Positions 25,641-34,470 of a stretch of 64,000 bases of DNA are shown here, one piece after another. A model generated the notes under the pieces. The model searched no databases. It was not told the DNA's origin and saw nothing but the letters and a program-made list of their open reading frames with translations. Source of the stretch: Gemmatimonadota bacterium. GTDB lineage: Bacteria > Gemmatimonadota > Gemmatimonadetes > Longimicrobiales > Gaopeijiaceae. The stretch covers positions 1 to 64,000 of the forward strand of contig JAOTVL010000003.1 in assembly GCA_029863525.1 (NCBI GenBank). The letters run 5' to 3'. The stretch's first letter is position 1. Every line of letters starts with the position of its first letter. The translations under genes and the position numbers were made by a program.

Positions 25641-28262
25641 CTAGCGGCGATCCGCACGGCGCTCGTCGGACTTCTTCTTCGAGACTCTCTTCCCCGCGCT
25701 CTTCTTCCCGGAGGCCTTCTTCGCCGCGCTCTTCTTCCCGGAGGCCTTCTTCGCCGCGGATTTCTTCGCGGCGGGCTTCTTCGCCGAGGCCTTCTTCCCG
25801 TTGGCCTTCCCCTCACCGGACTTCGAGCTCGCCACACGCTTGGCGACCTTGCCGTCCCCGAGCGCGATCGCGATCACGTCGTCCAGCGTTTCCGCGAGGT
25901 GGAACGTCACCGACTTCCGCACATCCGCGGGGATGTCCTCGAGGTCGGCCTCGTTGTCGATGGGCACGATGATCTGCTTGATCCCGGCCCTCACGGCGCC
26001 GAGCACCTTCTCCTTCACTCCCCCGATGGGCAGCACGCGGCCGGTGAGCGTCAACTCTCCGGTCATCGCCACGTCCCGGCGGACCTTCCGACCGGAGACG
26101 GCCGAAACCAGCGCGGTGGCCATCGTGATCCCCGCCGAGGGTCCGTCCTTGGGGATTGCGCCCGCCGGCACGTGGATGTGGACCTCTCGCTTGGTCAGTG
26201 CATCCTCCGGAATCCCGAGTGTATCGGCGTTCGCCTTGGCATAGGAGAGCGCTGCGCGCCCGGATTCCTTCATGACGTCGCCGAGCTGACCCGTGAGCAC
26301 GAAGCCCCCTTCGCCCGGCATCACGCTGGCCTCGACGAACATGATGTCCCCGCCCATCGGCGTGTAGAACATGCCGGTCGCGACACCGCGCGTATCGTGC
26401 TCGGCCATGCGCTCGGGGTGCACCCGGGGCCGTCCGAGGAGCTCGCGCACGTCGTCGGGCGTCGCCTCGACCTTGTCGAGCTTACCCCCTGCGATCTGGC
26501 GAGCCACCTTCCGCGCGAATTTGCCGACCTCGCGCTCGAGCTGCCGTACACCGGCTTCGCGCGTGTACTTCTGGACGATCGTGAGGATGGCCTCGTCGGT
26601 CATCTTCAGTTCGTCTTCCTTCAGGCTGTTTTCCTTCCGCTGCCTCAGAAGCAGATAGCGCTTCACGATCTCGAGCTTCTCGGCTTCGGTGTACCCGGAG
26701 AAGTCGACGCGCTCCATGCGGTCGAGCAATGGCCCCGGAATCCGATCGAGGTAGTTCGCCGTCGCGACGAAGAGCACTTCGGAGAGGTCGAACGGAATCC
26801 CGAGGTAGTGGTCGACGAATGTCGAGTTCTGGGCCGGGTCGAGAACCTCCAGAAGCGCCGAGCTCGGATCGCCCTGGAACGACGTGCCGAGCTTGTCCAC
26901 TTCGTCCAGCAGGAAGACTGGGTTCTTGCTCTTCGCCTGCCTCATGCCCTGGATGATCCGCCCCGGCATCGCCCCGACGTACGTACGCCGATGACCACGA
27001 ATGTCGGCTTCGTCACGTGCGCCGCCGAGTGAAATCCGTACGTACTCCCGCCCCAGCGAACGCGCGATCGACTTCGCGATCGACGTCTTTCCGACACCCG
27101 GAGGGCCGACGAAAAGGAGAATCGGTCCTCGGCCCTGCCCGTGCTCGACCTCGTGGATGTCGACCTTGACCTGATCGGGGACGTCGGCCTCGTCCACGTC
27201 CACGTCCTCTTCCTCGGACTCGGCTTCGGCCCGATCCAGTGCGAGCTTCCGAACCGCCAGGAACTCCAGGACACGGTCCTTCACGTCCTCGAGGCCGTAG
27301 TGGTCGTCGTGCAGGATTCGCTCGGCGACCGCGAGGTCGATCTTCTCCTCGCTGCGCACGTTCCACGGCAGCTCGGTGATCCATTCGAGGTAGGTCCGGA
27401 TGACCTGGTACTCGGCCGACTGCGGGCTCGTCCGCTCCAGGCGACGCAGCTCTCGGTCGACCTCCGAGCGTTGCTCCTCACTGAGCTCGAGCTCTTCGAG
27501 CCGCTGACGCATCTCTTCGACGTCGTCACGCTCTTCCTCCTCGCCCAGCTCTTTCTGAATCGCCTTGAGCTGCTCCCGGAGGAGCATTTCCCTTTGGCGT
27601 TCCCCCAGCTCGGATTGGACTTTGGCCTGGATGTCCTCCTGGGCGTCGAGGCGCGCGAGCTCCCGCTCGACAGCGAGCAGGCAGGCCCGCATTCGTTCCT
27701 CGTCGTCGAGTAGCTCGAGCAGCTCCTGCTTGTCGGGTGTTTCGAGCTCGAGGTAGAACGCCACGAGGTCAGCGAACGGTCCCGGCTCGTCCACGCCCTG
27801 AATCAGCTGATTGAGCGCCTCCGCCGGCACGCCTCTCCGCGTGCCCAACTCCGCCGCGCGATCACGCAGCTCGGTATCGAGCGCCTGGAAGGCCGGATCG
27901 TTCGGATCGCGGGGCTCGAGCGTCTCCATATCGAGGAGGATGGCGTGCAACATCGACTGCCCCTCCTGGTGATACGAAACGGCTTGAGCGCGCCCCTCAC
28001 CCTGGACCAGAAGCTGCACGCCACCACGAACGCGGTGCGTTTGGATGATGCGAACGACGGTTCCGACCGAATAGAGATATTCGGCCGCGGGATCGTCGAC
28101 GTTCTCCCGTTGGGCAACGGCGAAGAGCCGTCGGTCGCCGTCGAGCGCTTCTTGGACGGCCTCGACCGTCCCGGGACGGCCGGCCGAGATCGGCACGGCC
28201 ACACCCGGGTAGACGACAGTATCGCGCAGAGGCAGGACAGGCAGCGTGAACCGCTCGGCCAT
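25641..28262 (-). CDS. lon: ATP-dependent protease Lon with lysine/alanine-rich C-terminal tail
   Basis: This 873-residue Lon protease degrades misfolded and regulatory proteins in the cytoplasm. The N-terminal substrate domain starts AERFTLPVLPLRDTVVYPG. Walker A is GPPGVGKT (about 385-392), Walker B is PVFLLDEVDKL, and the catalytic dyad is Ser709 in KDGPSAG and Lys752 in GGVKEKV. After the protease domain comes a tail of about 65 residues made of KKASGKKSAAKK-type repeats, absent from typical Lon. ATG 28262 is preceded by AGGAG at 12 bases. An acidic in-frame extension to GTG 28379 is possible. It is divergent from the metallo-beta-lactamase-fold gene. Confidence 0.93.
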   Translation of the reverse strand: MAERFTLPVLPLRDTVVYPGVAVPISAGRPGTVEAVQEALDGDRRLFAVAQRENVDDPAAEYLYSVGTVVRIIQTHRVRGGVQLLVQGEGRAQAVSYHQEGQSMLHAILLDMETLEPRDPNDPAFQALDTELRDRAAELGTRRGVPAEALNQLIQGVDEPGPFADLVAFYLELETPDKQELLELLDDEERMRACLLAVERELARLDAQEDIQAKVQSELGERQREMLLREQLKAIQKELGEEEERDDVEEMRQRLEELELSEEQRSEVDRELRRLERTSPQSAEYQVIRTYLEWITELPWNVRSEEKIDLAVAERILHDDHYGLEDVKDRVLEFLAVRKLALDRAEAESEEEDVDVDEADVPDQVKVDIHEVEHGQGRGPILLFVGPPGVGKTSIAKSIARSLGREYVRISLGGARDEADIRGHRRTYVGAMPGRIIQGMRQAKSKNPVFLLDEVDKLGTSFQGDPSSALLEVLDPAQNSTFVDHYLGIPFDLSEVLFVATANYLDRIPGPLLDRMERVDFSGYTEAEKLEIVKRYLLLRQRKENSLKEDELKMTDEAILTIVQKYTREAGVRQLEREVGKFARKVARQIAGGKLDKVEATPDDVRELLGRPRVHPERMAEHDTRGVATGMFYTPMGGDIMFVEASVMPGEGGFVLTGQLGDVMKESGRAALSYAKANADTLGIPEDALTKREVHIHVPAGAIPKDGPSAGITMATALVSAVSGRKVRRDVAMTGELTLTGRVLPIGGVKEKVLGAVRAGIKQIIVPIDNEADLEDIPADVRKSVTFHLAETLDDVIAIALGDGKVAKRVASSKSGEGKANGKKASAKKPAAKKSAAKKASGKKSAAKKASGKKSAGKRVSKKKSDERRADRR
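25681..25800. repeat. 30-bp tandem repeats encoding the Lon tail
   Basis: Imperfect 30-bp units lie end to end inside the lon 3' region: 25681-25710, 25711-25740 and 25741-25770, with a degenerate continuation to about 25800. Each unit encodes about ten residues of the Lys/Ala/Ser-rich tail. Such in-frame repeats can expand or contract by slippage. Confidence 0.75.
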
Positions 28263-28589
28263 GATTTCGTCACTCTCCTGACCCGTATCCTCGTCTTCGA
28301 GGTCCGGGTTGAGGTCTTGTTCAGACAGGGTTTTTGCTCCGGCTCTCGTCCACGGGTCAACGTGCTCACCGCCGTCCACGGTGGTTCGTGGGAGGCGGTC
28401 GGGCGCCGGATCGGGAGAGCATTGCACGATCCTTGCCACGCAAAAAGGCCGAATTCGTGCCCGAATCGCAGGTCGGTCTGCCAATCTGGCGCCGCGGGCG
28501 ACGCAGCTTCGCGCCACTTTTTCGCCCCGGCGGCGGCAGTTAGCTTGGCACCTCGTTTCTCCTCGCGCCACCGGCAGTGGGGTTGTTCC
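28263..28589. other. 327-bp divergent intergenic region between lon and the metallo-beta-lactamase-fold gene
   Basis: This gap must hold the promoters for both flanking genes. I see no CIRCE element, no clear sigma-70 pair and no RNA gene. The part next to lon stays open in the lon frame and reads as an acidic peptide (LSEQDLNPDLEDEDTGQ), so lon may start further upstream, for example at GTG 28379. The rest shows nothing I can interpret. Confidence 0.4.
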
Positions 28590-29255
28590 ATGAGCGAGCT
28601 TCTCGAGGGCATCACTTGGTTTCGGGGTTCTTCGATCCGAATCCGGCGCGCGGGTCTCGAAATCCTGATCGATCCGATCGGAGTCGATGAGGATTCGGAG
28701 GCCGACTTCGTGCTCCTCACGCATCCGCACTACGACAACTTCTCCGAGGACGACATCGCGCGCGTTCGCGGTGACCGCACCGTACTGGTGGCTCCGGCGT
28801 CCATGAAGAAGCAGCTGGACGATGCCGACCATTTCATGCGGCCCGGCGACATGCTCCAGCTCGACGCCTTCGACGTGCTGGCGGTTCCCGCCCACAACGT
28901 GAACAAGAAGTTCCACACGCCCGAGCAAGGCTGGCTGGGGTATGTGTTCACGGTCGGCAACACCACCTTCTACCACGCGGGCGACACGGACTTCCTCGAC
29001 GCCATGTACGGTATCCGCTGCGACGTCGCGTTTCTCCCGGTCGGCGGCCACTATACGATGGGCGTCGAGGACGCGGCCCGGGCGGGCGAGGCGTGCGGCG
29101 CCGAAGTCGTGGTCCCCATCCATTGGGGCGAGCCACACGGCACGGACGAGGACATCGAACGTCTCCAGGCCATCTTCTCTCGCGACGTGCACGTGCTCGA
29201 GCCCCAGTCGAATCATCGGGCGCCTGCCCCAACGGACGTCGACGACAACGTCTGA
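28590..29255 (+). CDS. Metallo-beta-lactamase-fold hydrolase (UlaG-like)
   Basis: This 221-residue cytoplasmic protein has a metallo-beta-lactamase fold of the UlaG/COG2220 type. Metal-binding segments are THPHYDNFS (about 47-55), the single His of PAHNVNKKF, HAGDTDFLDAM and the last His of PIHWGEPHG. The ATG at 28590 comes just after the open upstream frame, which is not coding. The substrate is unknown. It lies 30 bp before the GGT gene. Confidence 0.85.
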   Translation: MSELLEGITWFRGSSIRIRRAGLEILIDPIGVDEDSEADFVLLTHPHYDNFSEDDIARVRGDRTVLVAPASMKKQLDDADHFMRPGDMLQLDAFDVLAVPAHNVNKKFHTPEQGWLGYVFTVGNTTFYHAGDTDFLDAMYGIRCDVAFLPVGGHYTMGVEDAARAGEACGAEVVVPIHWGEPHGTDEDIERLQAIFSRDVHVLEPQSNHRAPAPTDVDDNV

Positions 29256-29285
29256 CCCACCTCTGCAGATGACGAAGGAACTCCC

Positions 29286-30983
29286 ATGCGCCCACTTCCA
29301 CTCTTCGCACTCGCTGCGCCGCTCGGGCTCCTGATGACGGTGCCCCCCACGACGGTCGAGGCGCAGGCGACGGCGTCGCAAATGACGGGACCGGTGACGA
29401 GCCCCGCGACTCACAGCGGACGCTCCACTGTCTACGCACCGAACGGGGTCGCCGCCACGAGCCAGCCGCTCGCGACCACCGCCGCACTGAAGATTCTGCA
29501 GGACGGAGGCAACGCGATCGACGCGGCCGTCGCGGCGGCCGCGGTGCTCAATGTCACCGAGCCGCACATGACCGGGATGGGCGGCGACATGTTCGCGATT
29601 CTCTGGTCGGCCGCGGAAGGACGTCTCGTCGGTCTCGACGCCAGCGGAAAGTCGGGATCGAAGGTCGACGTGGATGCGCTCGCGGCGGACGATCCGGACG
29701 GCGTTCCCGGCAGTGGCGCGCGGTCGGTCACGGTGCCCGGAGCGCTCTCCGGCTGGAGCGCGTTGGTCGACACCTACGGAACCATGACGCTCGCACAGGT
29801 GCTGGCACCGGCGATCCGTATCGCCGAAGAGGGCTTTCCAGTGTCGCCGATCATCGCACACGACTGGGCCGGTTCGGTGAACGGGCTTCGTCGCGATGCG
29901 GGCGCGGCGGCAACGTTTCTCGTCGACGGTGAGGCGCCGAGGGCCGGCGATTGGTTCCGCAACCCGGACCTGGCCCGCACGTTCCGACGGGTCGCGGATC
30001 AGGGTCCGGCGACGTTCTACGGGGGTGAGCTCGGACGCGAGATCGTCGCGGGATTAGACGAGCTGGGTGGGTTCTTGACGATCGAGGACCTGGCAAACCA
30101 CGAAATCCGATGGGTCGAGCCGCTCTCGGTCGACTACAAAGGATACACCCTCTACGAGCTGCCGCCGGCAGGTCAGGGGATCGCCGCGCTCCAGATGCTG
30201 AAGATGCTGGAGGGGTACGACTTCTCGAGCATGCGGCACAACTCGGCCGAGTACCTCCACACGCTGATCGAGGCCAAGAAGCTCGCCCACGCCGATCTGG
30301 CCCGCTACGTCGCGGACCCAGACCACATGGACGTGCAGCCCGACGCGCTCTTGGACCCCGACTATCTCGCCGGTAGAGCGTCGCTGATCGACCCCTCACA
30401 CGCGGCGGATCGCCCCGATCCCGGCCGGCTCGTGACCGACTCCGAGACGATCTACCTGACGGTCGCCGATCGACACGGCAACATGATCTCGTTCATCAAC
30501 TCGATCTATGGCTCCTTCGGCTCGCGCGTGGTCGTGCCTGGCACCGGCCTGGTTCTGCAAAACCGTGGGGCGGGGTTCACCATGGAGGACGGGCACCCGA
30601 ACCGGATCGCCGCGAACAAGCGCCCCTTCCACACCATCATCCCGGCGTTCGTCACGAAAGACGACGAGCCGTGGCTCTCGTTCGGCGTCATGGGCGGGTC
30701 GATGCAGCCCCAGGGCCATGTGCAGGTCCTGCTCAACATGATCGAGTTCGGGATGGACCCGCAGGAAGCGATCGACGCGGCACGTTTCCGCCATTTCAGC
30801 GGCACCCGGGTCTCGATCGAGAACCTCGACGCCAGCGTCGCCGCCGCACTCGCGTCGATGGGACACGAGCTCGGCGACCCGGAGGGGGTCGCCTTCGGAG
30901 GCGGACAGGCGATCCTGAAGCTCGTCCGGGGCTGGGCCGCCGGCTCGGACCCTCGCAAGGACGGGATGGCGGCGGGGCATTGA
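29286..30983 (+). CDS. Gamma-glutamyltransferase, exported
   Basis: This 565-residue Ntn hydrolase cleaves or transfers gamma-glutamyl groups from glutathione-like peptides in the periplasm. It has a signal peptide (MRPLPLFALAAPLGLL to VEAQA). N-terminal family segments are NGVAATSQPLATTAALKIL and DGGNAIDAAVAAAAVLNVTEP. The processing site and catalytic Thr388 lie in TDSETIYLTVADRHGN, followed by GSRVVVPGTGLVLQNRGAGF. AAGGA sits six bases before ATG 29286. The enzyme is self-cleaved into two subunits in this family. Confidence 0.9.
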   Translation: MRPLPLFALAAPLGLLMTVPPTTVEAQATASQMTGPVTSPATHSGRSTVYAPNGVAATSQPLATTAALKILQDGGNAIDAAVAAAAVLNVTEPHMTGMGGDMFAILWSAAEGRLVGLDASGKSGSKVDVDALAADDPDGVPGSGARSVTVPGALSGWSALVDTYGTMTLAQVLAPAIRIAEEGFPVSPIIAHDWAGSVNGLRRDAGAAATFLVDGEAPRAGDWFRNPDLARTFRRVADQGPATFYGGELGREIVAGLDELGGFLTIEDLANHEIRWVEPLSVDYKGYTLYELPPAGQGIAALQMLKMLEGYDFSSMRHNSAEYLHTLIEAKKLAHADLARYVADPDHMDVQPDALLDPDYLAGRASLIDPSHAADRPDPGRLVTDSETIYLTVADRHGNMISFINSIYGSFGSRVVVPGTGLVLQNRGAGFTMEDGHPNRIAANKRPFHTIIPAFVTKDDEPWLSFGVMGGSMQPQGHVQVLLNMIEFGMDPQEAIDAARFRHFSGTRVSIENLDASVAAALASMGHELGDPEGVAFGGGQAILKLVRGWAAGSDPRKDGMAAGH

Positions 30984-31005
30984 GCAGCGGGGCCGGACGG
31001 GCCAA

Positions 31006-31860
31006 GTGAGTGGTCGTGGCGACGTCATTCCGTTCGACCAGCTTCCGGATCGCTTCGCCGAGCGCATTGAGGACCCGCCTGTCGACCCGGTGACCCCGCG
31101 GCCGGCGGCCACCATCGTCCTGCTCCGGGATGGGGTGGCCGGGATGGAAGTGCTTCTCATGCGACGCACACGGAACGCCGGATTCGTGCCCGGCGCGTAC
31201 GTCTTCCCCGGGGGCCGCGTCGACGGCACCGATGCCGATGCCCGGCTCGTCGAGCTACTGGCCGACCTTACGGAAGGACAGGCGGCCGACCGTCTCCAGC
31301 TCTACGACGCCGATCCCCCAGCAATCGCGTACTACCTCGCGGCCCTCCGGGAGGCGTTCGAGGAGACCGGGATCCTCGTGGGAGAGCGGCCCGACCGGTC
31401 GCCGCCGCCTACCGCGGCGGAAGACGCCGAGGTCGACTCCGTCCGTGACGCCCTCATGCAGGAGCAAATTTCCTTCGCCGACGCGCTGCGGCGACTGGGT
31501 TGTCGCATCGACGGAGACGCCATCGAGTACATCGCGCATTGGATCACCCCGAAGCCCGAGCCGCGGCGCTACGACACCCGCTTCTTCGCGGCGAAGGTGC
31601 GAGACGCCGCCGAAGCGATCATCGATCCTCGGGAGATGACGGACGCGTTGTGGCTTACCCCCTCCGAGGCCCTCGATAGGCTGGACTCGGGCGACCTTCC
31701 CATGGTCTTTCCAACGATCAAGACCATCGAGCAGCTCTCCGTTTACGAGACGGTGAGTGAGGCGCTCGAAGGCATTGGTGGGCAGCAGGTGCGCACCATC
31801 CTTCCCACGCTGGTGGTGACACCCACGGGGATCAGCCTCGAGATCGACGAAGAGGACTAG
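31006..31860 (+). CDS. Nudix hydrolase
   Basis: This 284-residue Nudix protein hydrolyses a nucleoside-diphosphate-linked compound. The Nudix box is split: the Gly part is YVFPGGRVDGTDADA and the catalytic helix is LREAFEETGILVGE, about 50 residues later. Long insertions like this occur in the NUDT18/19-like group, which includes CoA-diphosphate hydrolases. The start is GTG 31006, 23 bases after the GGT stop, suggesting one operon. The substrate is not known. Confidence 0.85.
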   Translation: MSGRGDVIPFDQLPDRFAERIEDPPVDPVTPRPAATIVLLRDGVAGMEVLLMRRTRNAGFVPGAYVFPGGRVDGTDADARLVELLADLTEGQAADRLQLYDADPPAIAYYLAALREAFEETGILVGERPDRSPPPTAAEDAEVDSVRDALMQEQISFADALRRLGCRIDGDAIEYIAHWITPKPEPRRYDTRFFAAKVRDAAEAIIDPREMTDALWLTPSEALDRLDSGDLPMVFPTIKTIEQLSVYETVSEALEGIGGQQVRTILPTLVVTPTGISLEIDEED

Positions 31861-31966
31861 GCCTTTTTCCTTGCTCGGATGGGGCCGAGGGTGAGATATA
31901 GCGAAGGGCGTCCCCCCGACCCGAAAACGCAGAGAGACGCGGGTCCACACGACCCGTCTTCATGAG

Positions 31967-33745
31967 ATGATGCGACGTTCGATTCAGCTCGGACTCGTGT
32001 ACTTGGCGGTCGGAGCGGTCTTTCCGGTGCCCGGTCACGCCCAGGCGCAGAGCTCGGCGCCCCTCGAAATCCTGTACGGATTCACTCTGATCGACGGTCG
32101 GGGCGGTCCTCCGATCCCGGACGCGGCCATGGCCGTTCGGGGCAACCAGATTCTCACCGTCTCCACTCGGCGGCAGCTGCTCTCGGGCCCCAACGCCCCC
32201 CGCGACGCCAGGGTGATCGACCTCGGGGGCGGCTATGTGATTCCCGGGCTCATCGACACGCACGTGCACCTCTCGACCGCCCCCAACCGCCGCCGCACCG
32301 AAGCACAGCTCGAGCGGCTTCTGTATGGGGGGATCACGGCCGTCCGCGACATGGCCGGCGATGCTCGCGCCCTCGCTTCGATCGCCCGCGATACGCGCCT
32401 CGGTTTGATCGACGGACCGGACGTCCACTTCGCGGCGCTCATGGCCGGCCCGTCGTTCTTCACGGACCCGCGGCCGCAGGCGTCGGCCGCGGGAGAGGTG
32501 CCCGGTGAGGTCGCCTGGCTCCAAGCCATCACCTCGGAGACCGACCTTGTCACGGCCGTGGCCCGTGCCAAGGGGACCTACGCCACCGGAGTGAAGATCT
32601 ACGCGAACCTGGAGCGGGGCGTCGTCGAAGCGATCTCGCGCGAGGCCCACCGCCAGGGGATGAAAGTGTGGGCTCACAGCATGGTCTTCCCCGCACGTCC
32701 GCTGGCCGTGGTCGAGGCCGGAGTCGACGTCGTCTCGCATGTGTGCCGCCTCGCGTGGGAGGGCATGGAGGAAGCGCCTACCGAATACCACCACGACCAG
32801 GTGCCCCTCTACGCGAATTTCAGCGCGGCCTCCCCGGTGTTCTCAGAGCTGTTCGACGCGATGCGCCGAAACGGGACGATGCTCGACGCGACATTGAGGA
32901 TGTACGCGCGGGCTGAAGAGAGCGCCGCGAATGAGCTCTCCGATCGATGCGATGTGGATTTCGCCCGCGCGCTCGTCGCGCGCGCTCATGACGAGGGCAT
33001 TCCCGTAACGGCGGGCACGGACTTCACGTCGCGTCCCGACGATCCGTTCCCGGCCCTGTACGAAGAGATGATCGAGCTCGCCGAGCACGGAGGACTCTCC
33101 GCCATGGAGACCATTCAGGCGGCGACGAGCGTCGCGGCCCGAGCGCTCGGCATCGAGGATACGCACGGCCTGCTCGTGCACGGACGTCCGGTGAGCTTCG
33201 TCCTCCTGGCCGAGGACCCCCTCGCGGACATGGATCACCTTCGAACCGTCCGGGCCGTTTGGAAGAATGGCGAGCGTTTCGACCGGAGCGCGTACCGTCC
33301 GCCTGTGGCGGAAGACGAGCAGAACGCGACGACGACCACGGGTCCCGCATCTCCCGAAGACGCGCTGGAGTACTGGCTGGGACTCTGGCACCGTTACGAC
33401 CTGGATCGCCTTTCCGGCGTCTTCCTCGAGGACCCGACGCTGACTTATTTCCCTTCCGACGCGGAAGGTGTGATCGAAGGGTACGAGGCCGTCGTCGCTT
33501 ACCACGTCGAACAAGGCTTCGTGCCGGGCGGCTTTCGCCCCGACGAAGAGCTGTGGCTCGAAGACACGCTCATCGCGGACTTCGAAGACAGCGCGGTCAT
33601 CAGCGCGGTCTGGCACTTCGGCAACCGCGTGGCCCGGCGGGACGTCGCTCGAGGTCCGATGACCATGGTCATCGTGCGGACCGACGCGGGCTACCGGATC
33701 TCGCACGTGAACATGGCGAATTACCCGCGGTCCCAGCCTCGTTGA
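31967..33745 (+). CDS. Exported amidohydrolase fused to a SnoaL/NTF2-like domain
   Basis: This 592-residue secreted protein has a signal peptide ending near GHAQAQ. The amidohydrolase (about 35-445) has the metal motif PGLIDTHVHLS, a likely carbamylated-Lys region GVKIYANLERG, His in VWAHSMVF and VVSHVCRLAW, and the metal Asp in VTAGTDFTSRPDDP. After a linker (about 445-460) comes an NTF2/SnoaL-like domain from SPEDALEYWLGLWHRYDLDRL to the end. The fusion is unusual; the next gene encodes a separate protein of the second fold. The substrate is unknown. Confidence 0.87.
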   Translation: MMRRSIQLGLVYLAVGAVFPVPGHAQAQSSAPLEILYGFTLIDGRGGPPIPDAAMAVRGNQILTVSTRRQLLSGPNAPRDARVIDLGGGYVIPGLIDTHVHLSTAPNRRRTEAQLERLLYGGITAVRDMAGDARALASIARDTRLGLIDGPDVHFAALMAGPSFFTDPRPQASAAGEVPGEVAWLQAITSETDLVTAVARAKGTYATGVKIYANLERGVVEAISREAHRQGMKVWAHSMVFPARPLAVVEAGVDVVSHVCRLAWEGMEEAPTEYHHDQVPLYANFSAASPVFSELFDAMRRNGTMLDATLRMYARAEESAANELSDRCDVDFARALVARAHDEGIPVTAGTDFTSRPDDPFPALYEEMIELAEHGGLSAMETIQAATSVAARALGIEDTHGLLVHGRPVSFVLLAEDPLADMDHLRTVRAVWKNGERFDRSAYRPPVAEDEQNATTTTGPASPEDALEYWLGLWHRYDLDRLSGVFLEDPTLTYFPSDAEGVIEGYEAVVAYHVEQGFVPGGFRPDEELWLEDTLIADFEDSAVISAVWHFGNRVARRDVARGPMTMVIVRTDAGYRISHVNMANYPRSQPR

Positions 33746-33756
33746 ACCGGTCACGC

Positions 33757-34362
33757 ATGCACAGAGTCAGTTCTTTCGGGCGACGGAACGCCGCGAACGC
33801 CCACGGACGGGGAGCCGCCCGCCGGGTCGTCGGCTTCATCGTCGCGACCCTGGCGCTGAGTGCGAGCGGATGTGATCGGGGGGACGTCCGCCTCACCGAA
33901 GCCGATGCGTTGCGTGCGGAGGTTACGCTCCGCTCACTGATGGCCGCCTTCGAGAGGGCGGACACCGCGTTGATCGAGGACCTGTTCTGGCCCGCGGCCA
34001 CCTACGACGACTTCCCGAATCAGCATACGTACCAAGGTGTCGCCGAGATCGTCGGGTACGTGACCGGCGTTCACGTCTGGGCGGACGACGTCGTCATGAA
34101 TGTCGGCGAAGTCCATGTCACCGAGGACGGGGCCGTGGCCGAATGGCTTTTTTCCGCCGTTCAGACCCGTCCCATGGGAGATCGGCTCTCCGTCGGCACG
34201 GGTAACGAGGTCGTGCTGAACGGCGTCACGGTGATCGAGCTGGAGGGTGAACGCATCATCCGTGCGGCCGACTACACGGACGCGGGTGCGATGCTGCTCC
34301 AGCTCGGCGGTCGGATCGAAATGCCGGACGGTCGCACGATCGTGCTCGACGCCCGCGAGTAG
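33757..34362 (+). CDS. NTF2/SnoaL-like lipoprotein
   Basis: This 201-residue protein has a signal peptide with lipobox SASGC near residue 39, then an NTF2-like domain: LRSLMAAFERADTALIEDLFWPAATYDDFP and later VVLNGVTVIELEGERIIRAADY. Only 11 bp separate it from the preceding amidohydrolase-SnoaL fusion, so the two are likely co-translated. Whether it is a binding protein or an enzyme cannot be said. Confidence 0.78.
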   Translation: MHRVSSFGRRNAANAHGRGAARRVVGFIVATLALSASGCDRGDVRLTEADALRAEVTLRSLMAAFERADTALIEDLFWPAATYDDFPNQHTYQGVAEIVGYVTGVHVWADDVVMNVGEVHVTEDGAVAEWLFSAVQTRPMGDRLSVGTGNEVVLNGVTVIELEGERIIRAADYTDAGAMLLQLGGRIEMPDGRTIVLDARE

Positions 34363-34470
34363 ACGCGGTCCGGGTGGGTGGCGAAGCGCACAGCCCTGAA
34401 ATACTGTCGATGCTCGGACGTTTCACAACCGCGAGCCGACGAGCGCGCGGGTTCACGCGGAGGCCCATCG

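Noticed and set aside
28263-28589. CIRCE or other heat-shock operator upstream of lon
   Set aside because: No TTAGCACTC/GAGTGCTAA pair is present in the gap.
28309-28593. Short plus-strand frames in the lon upstream gap
   Set aside because: No Shine-Dalgarno, no domain and poor codon bias; better seen as non-coding promoter DNA.
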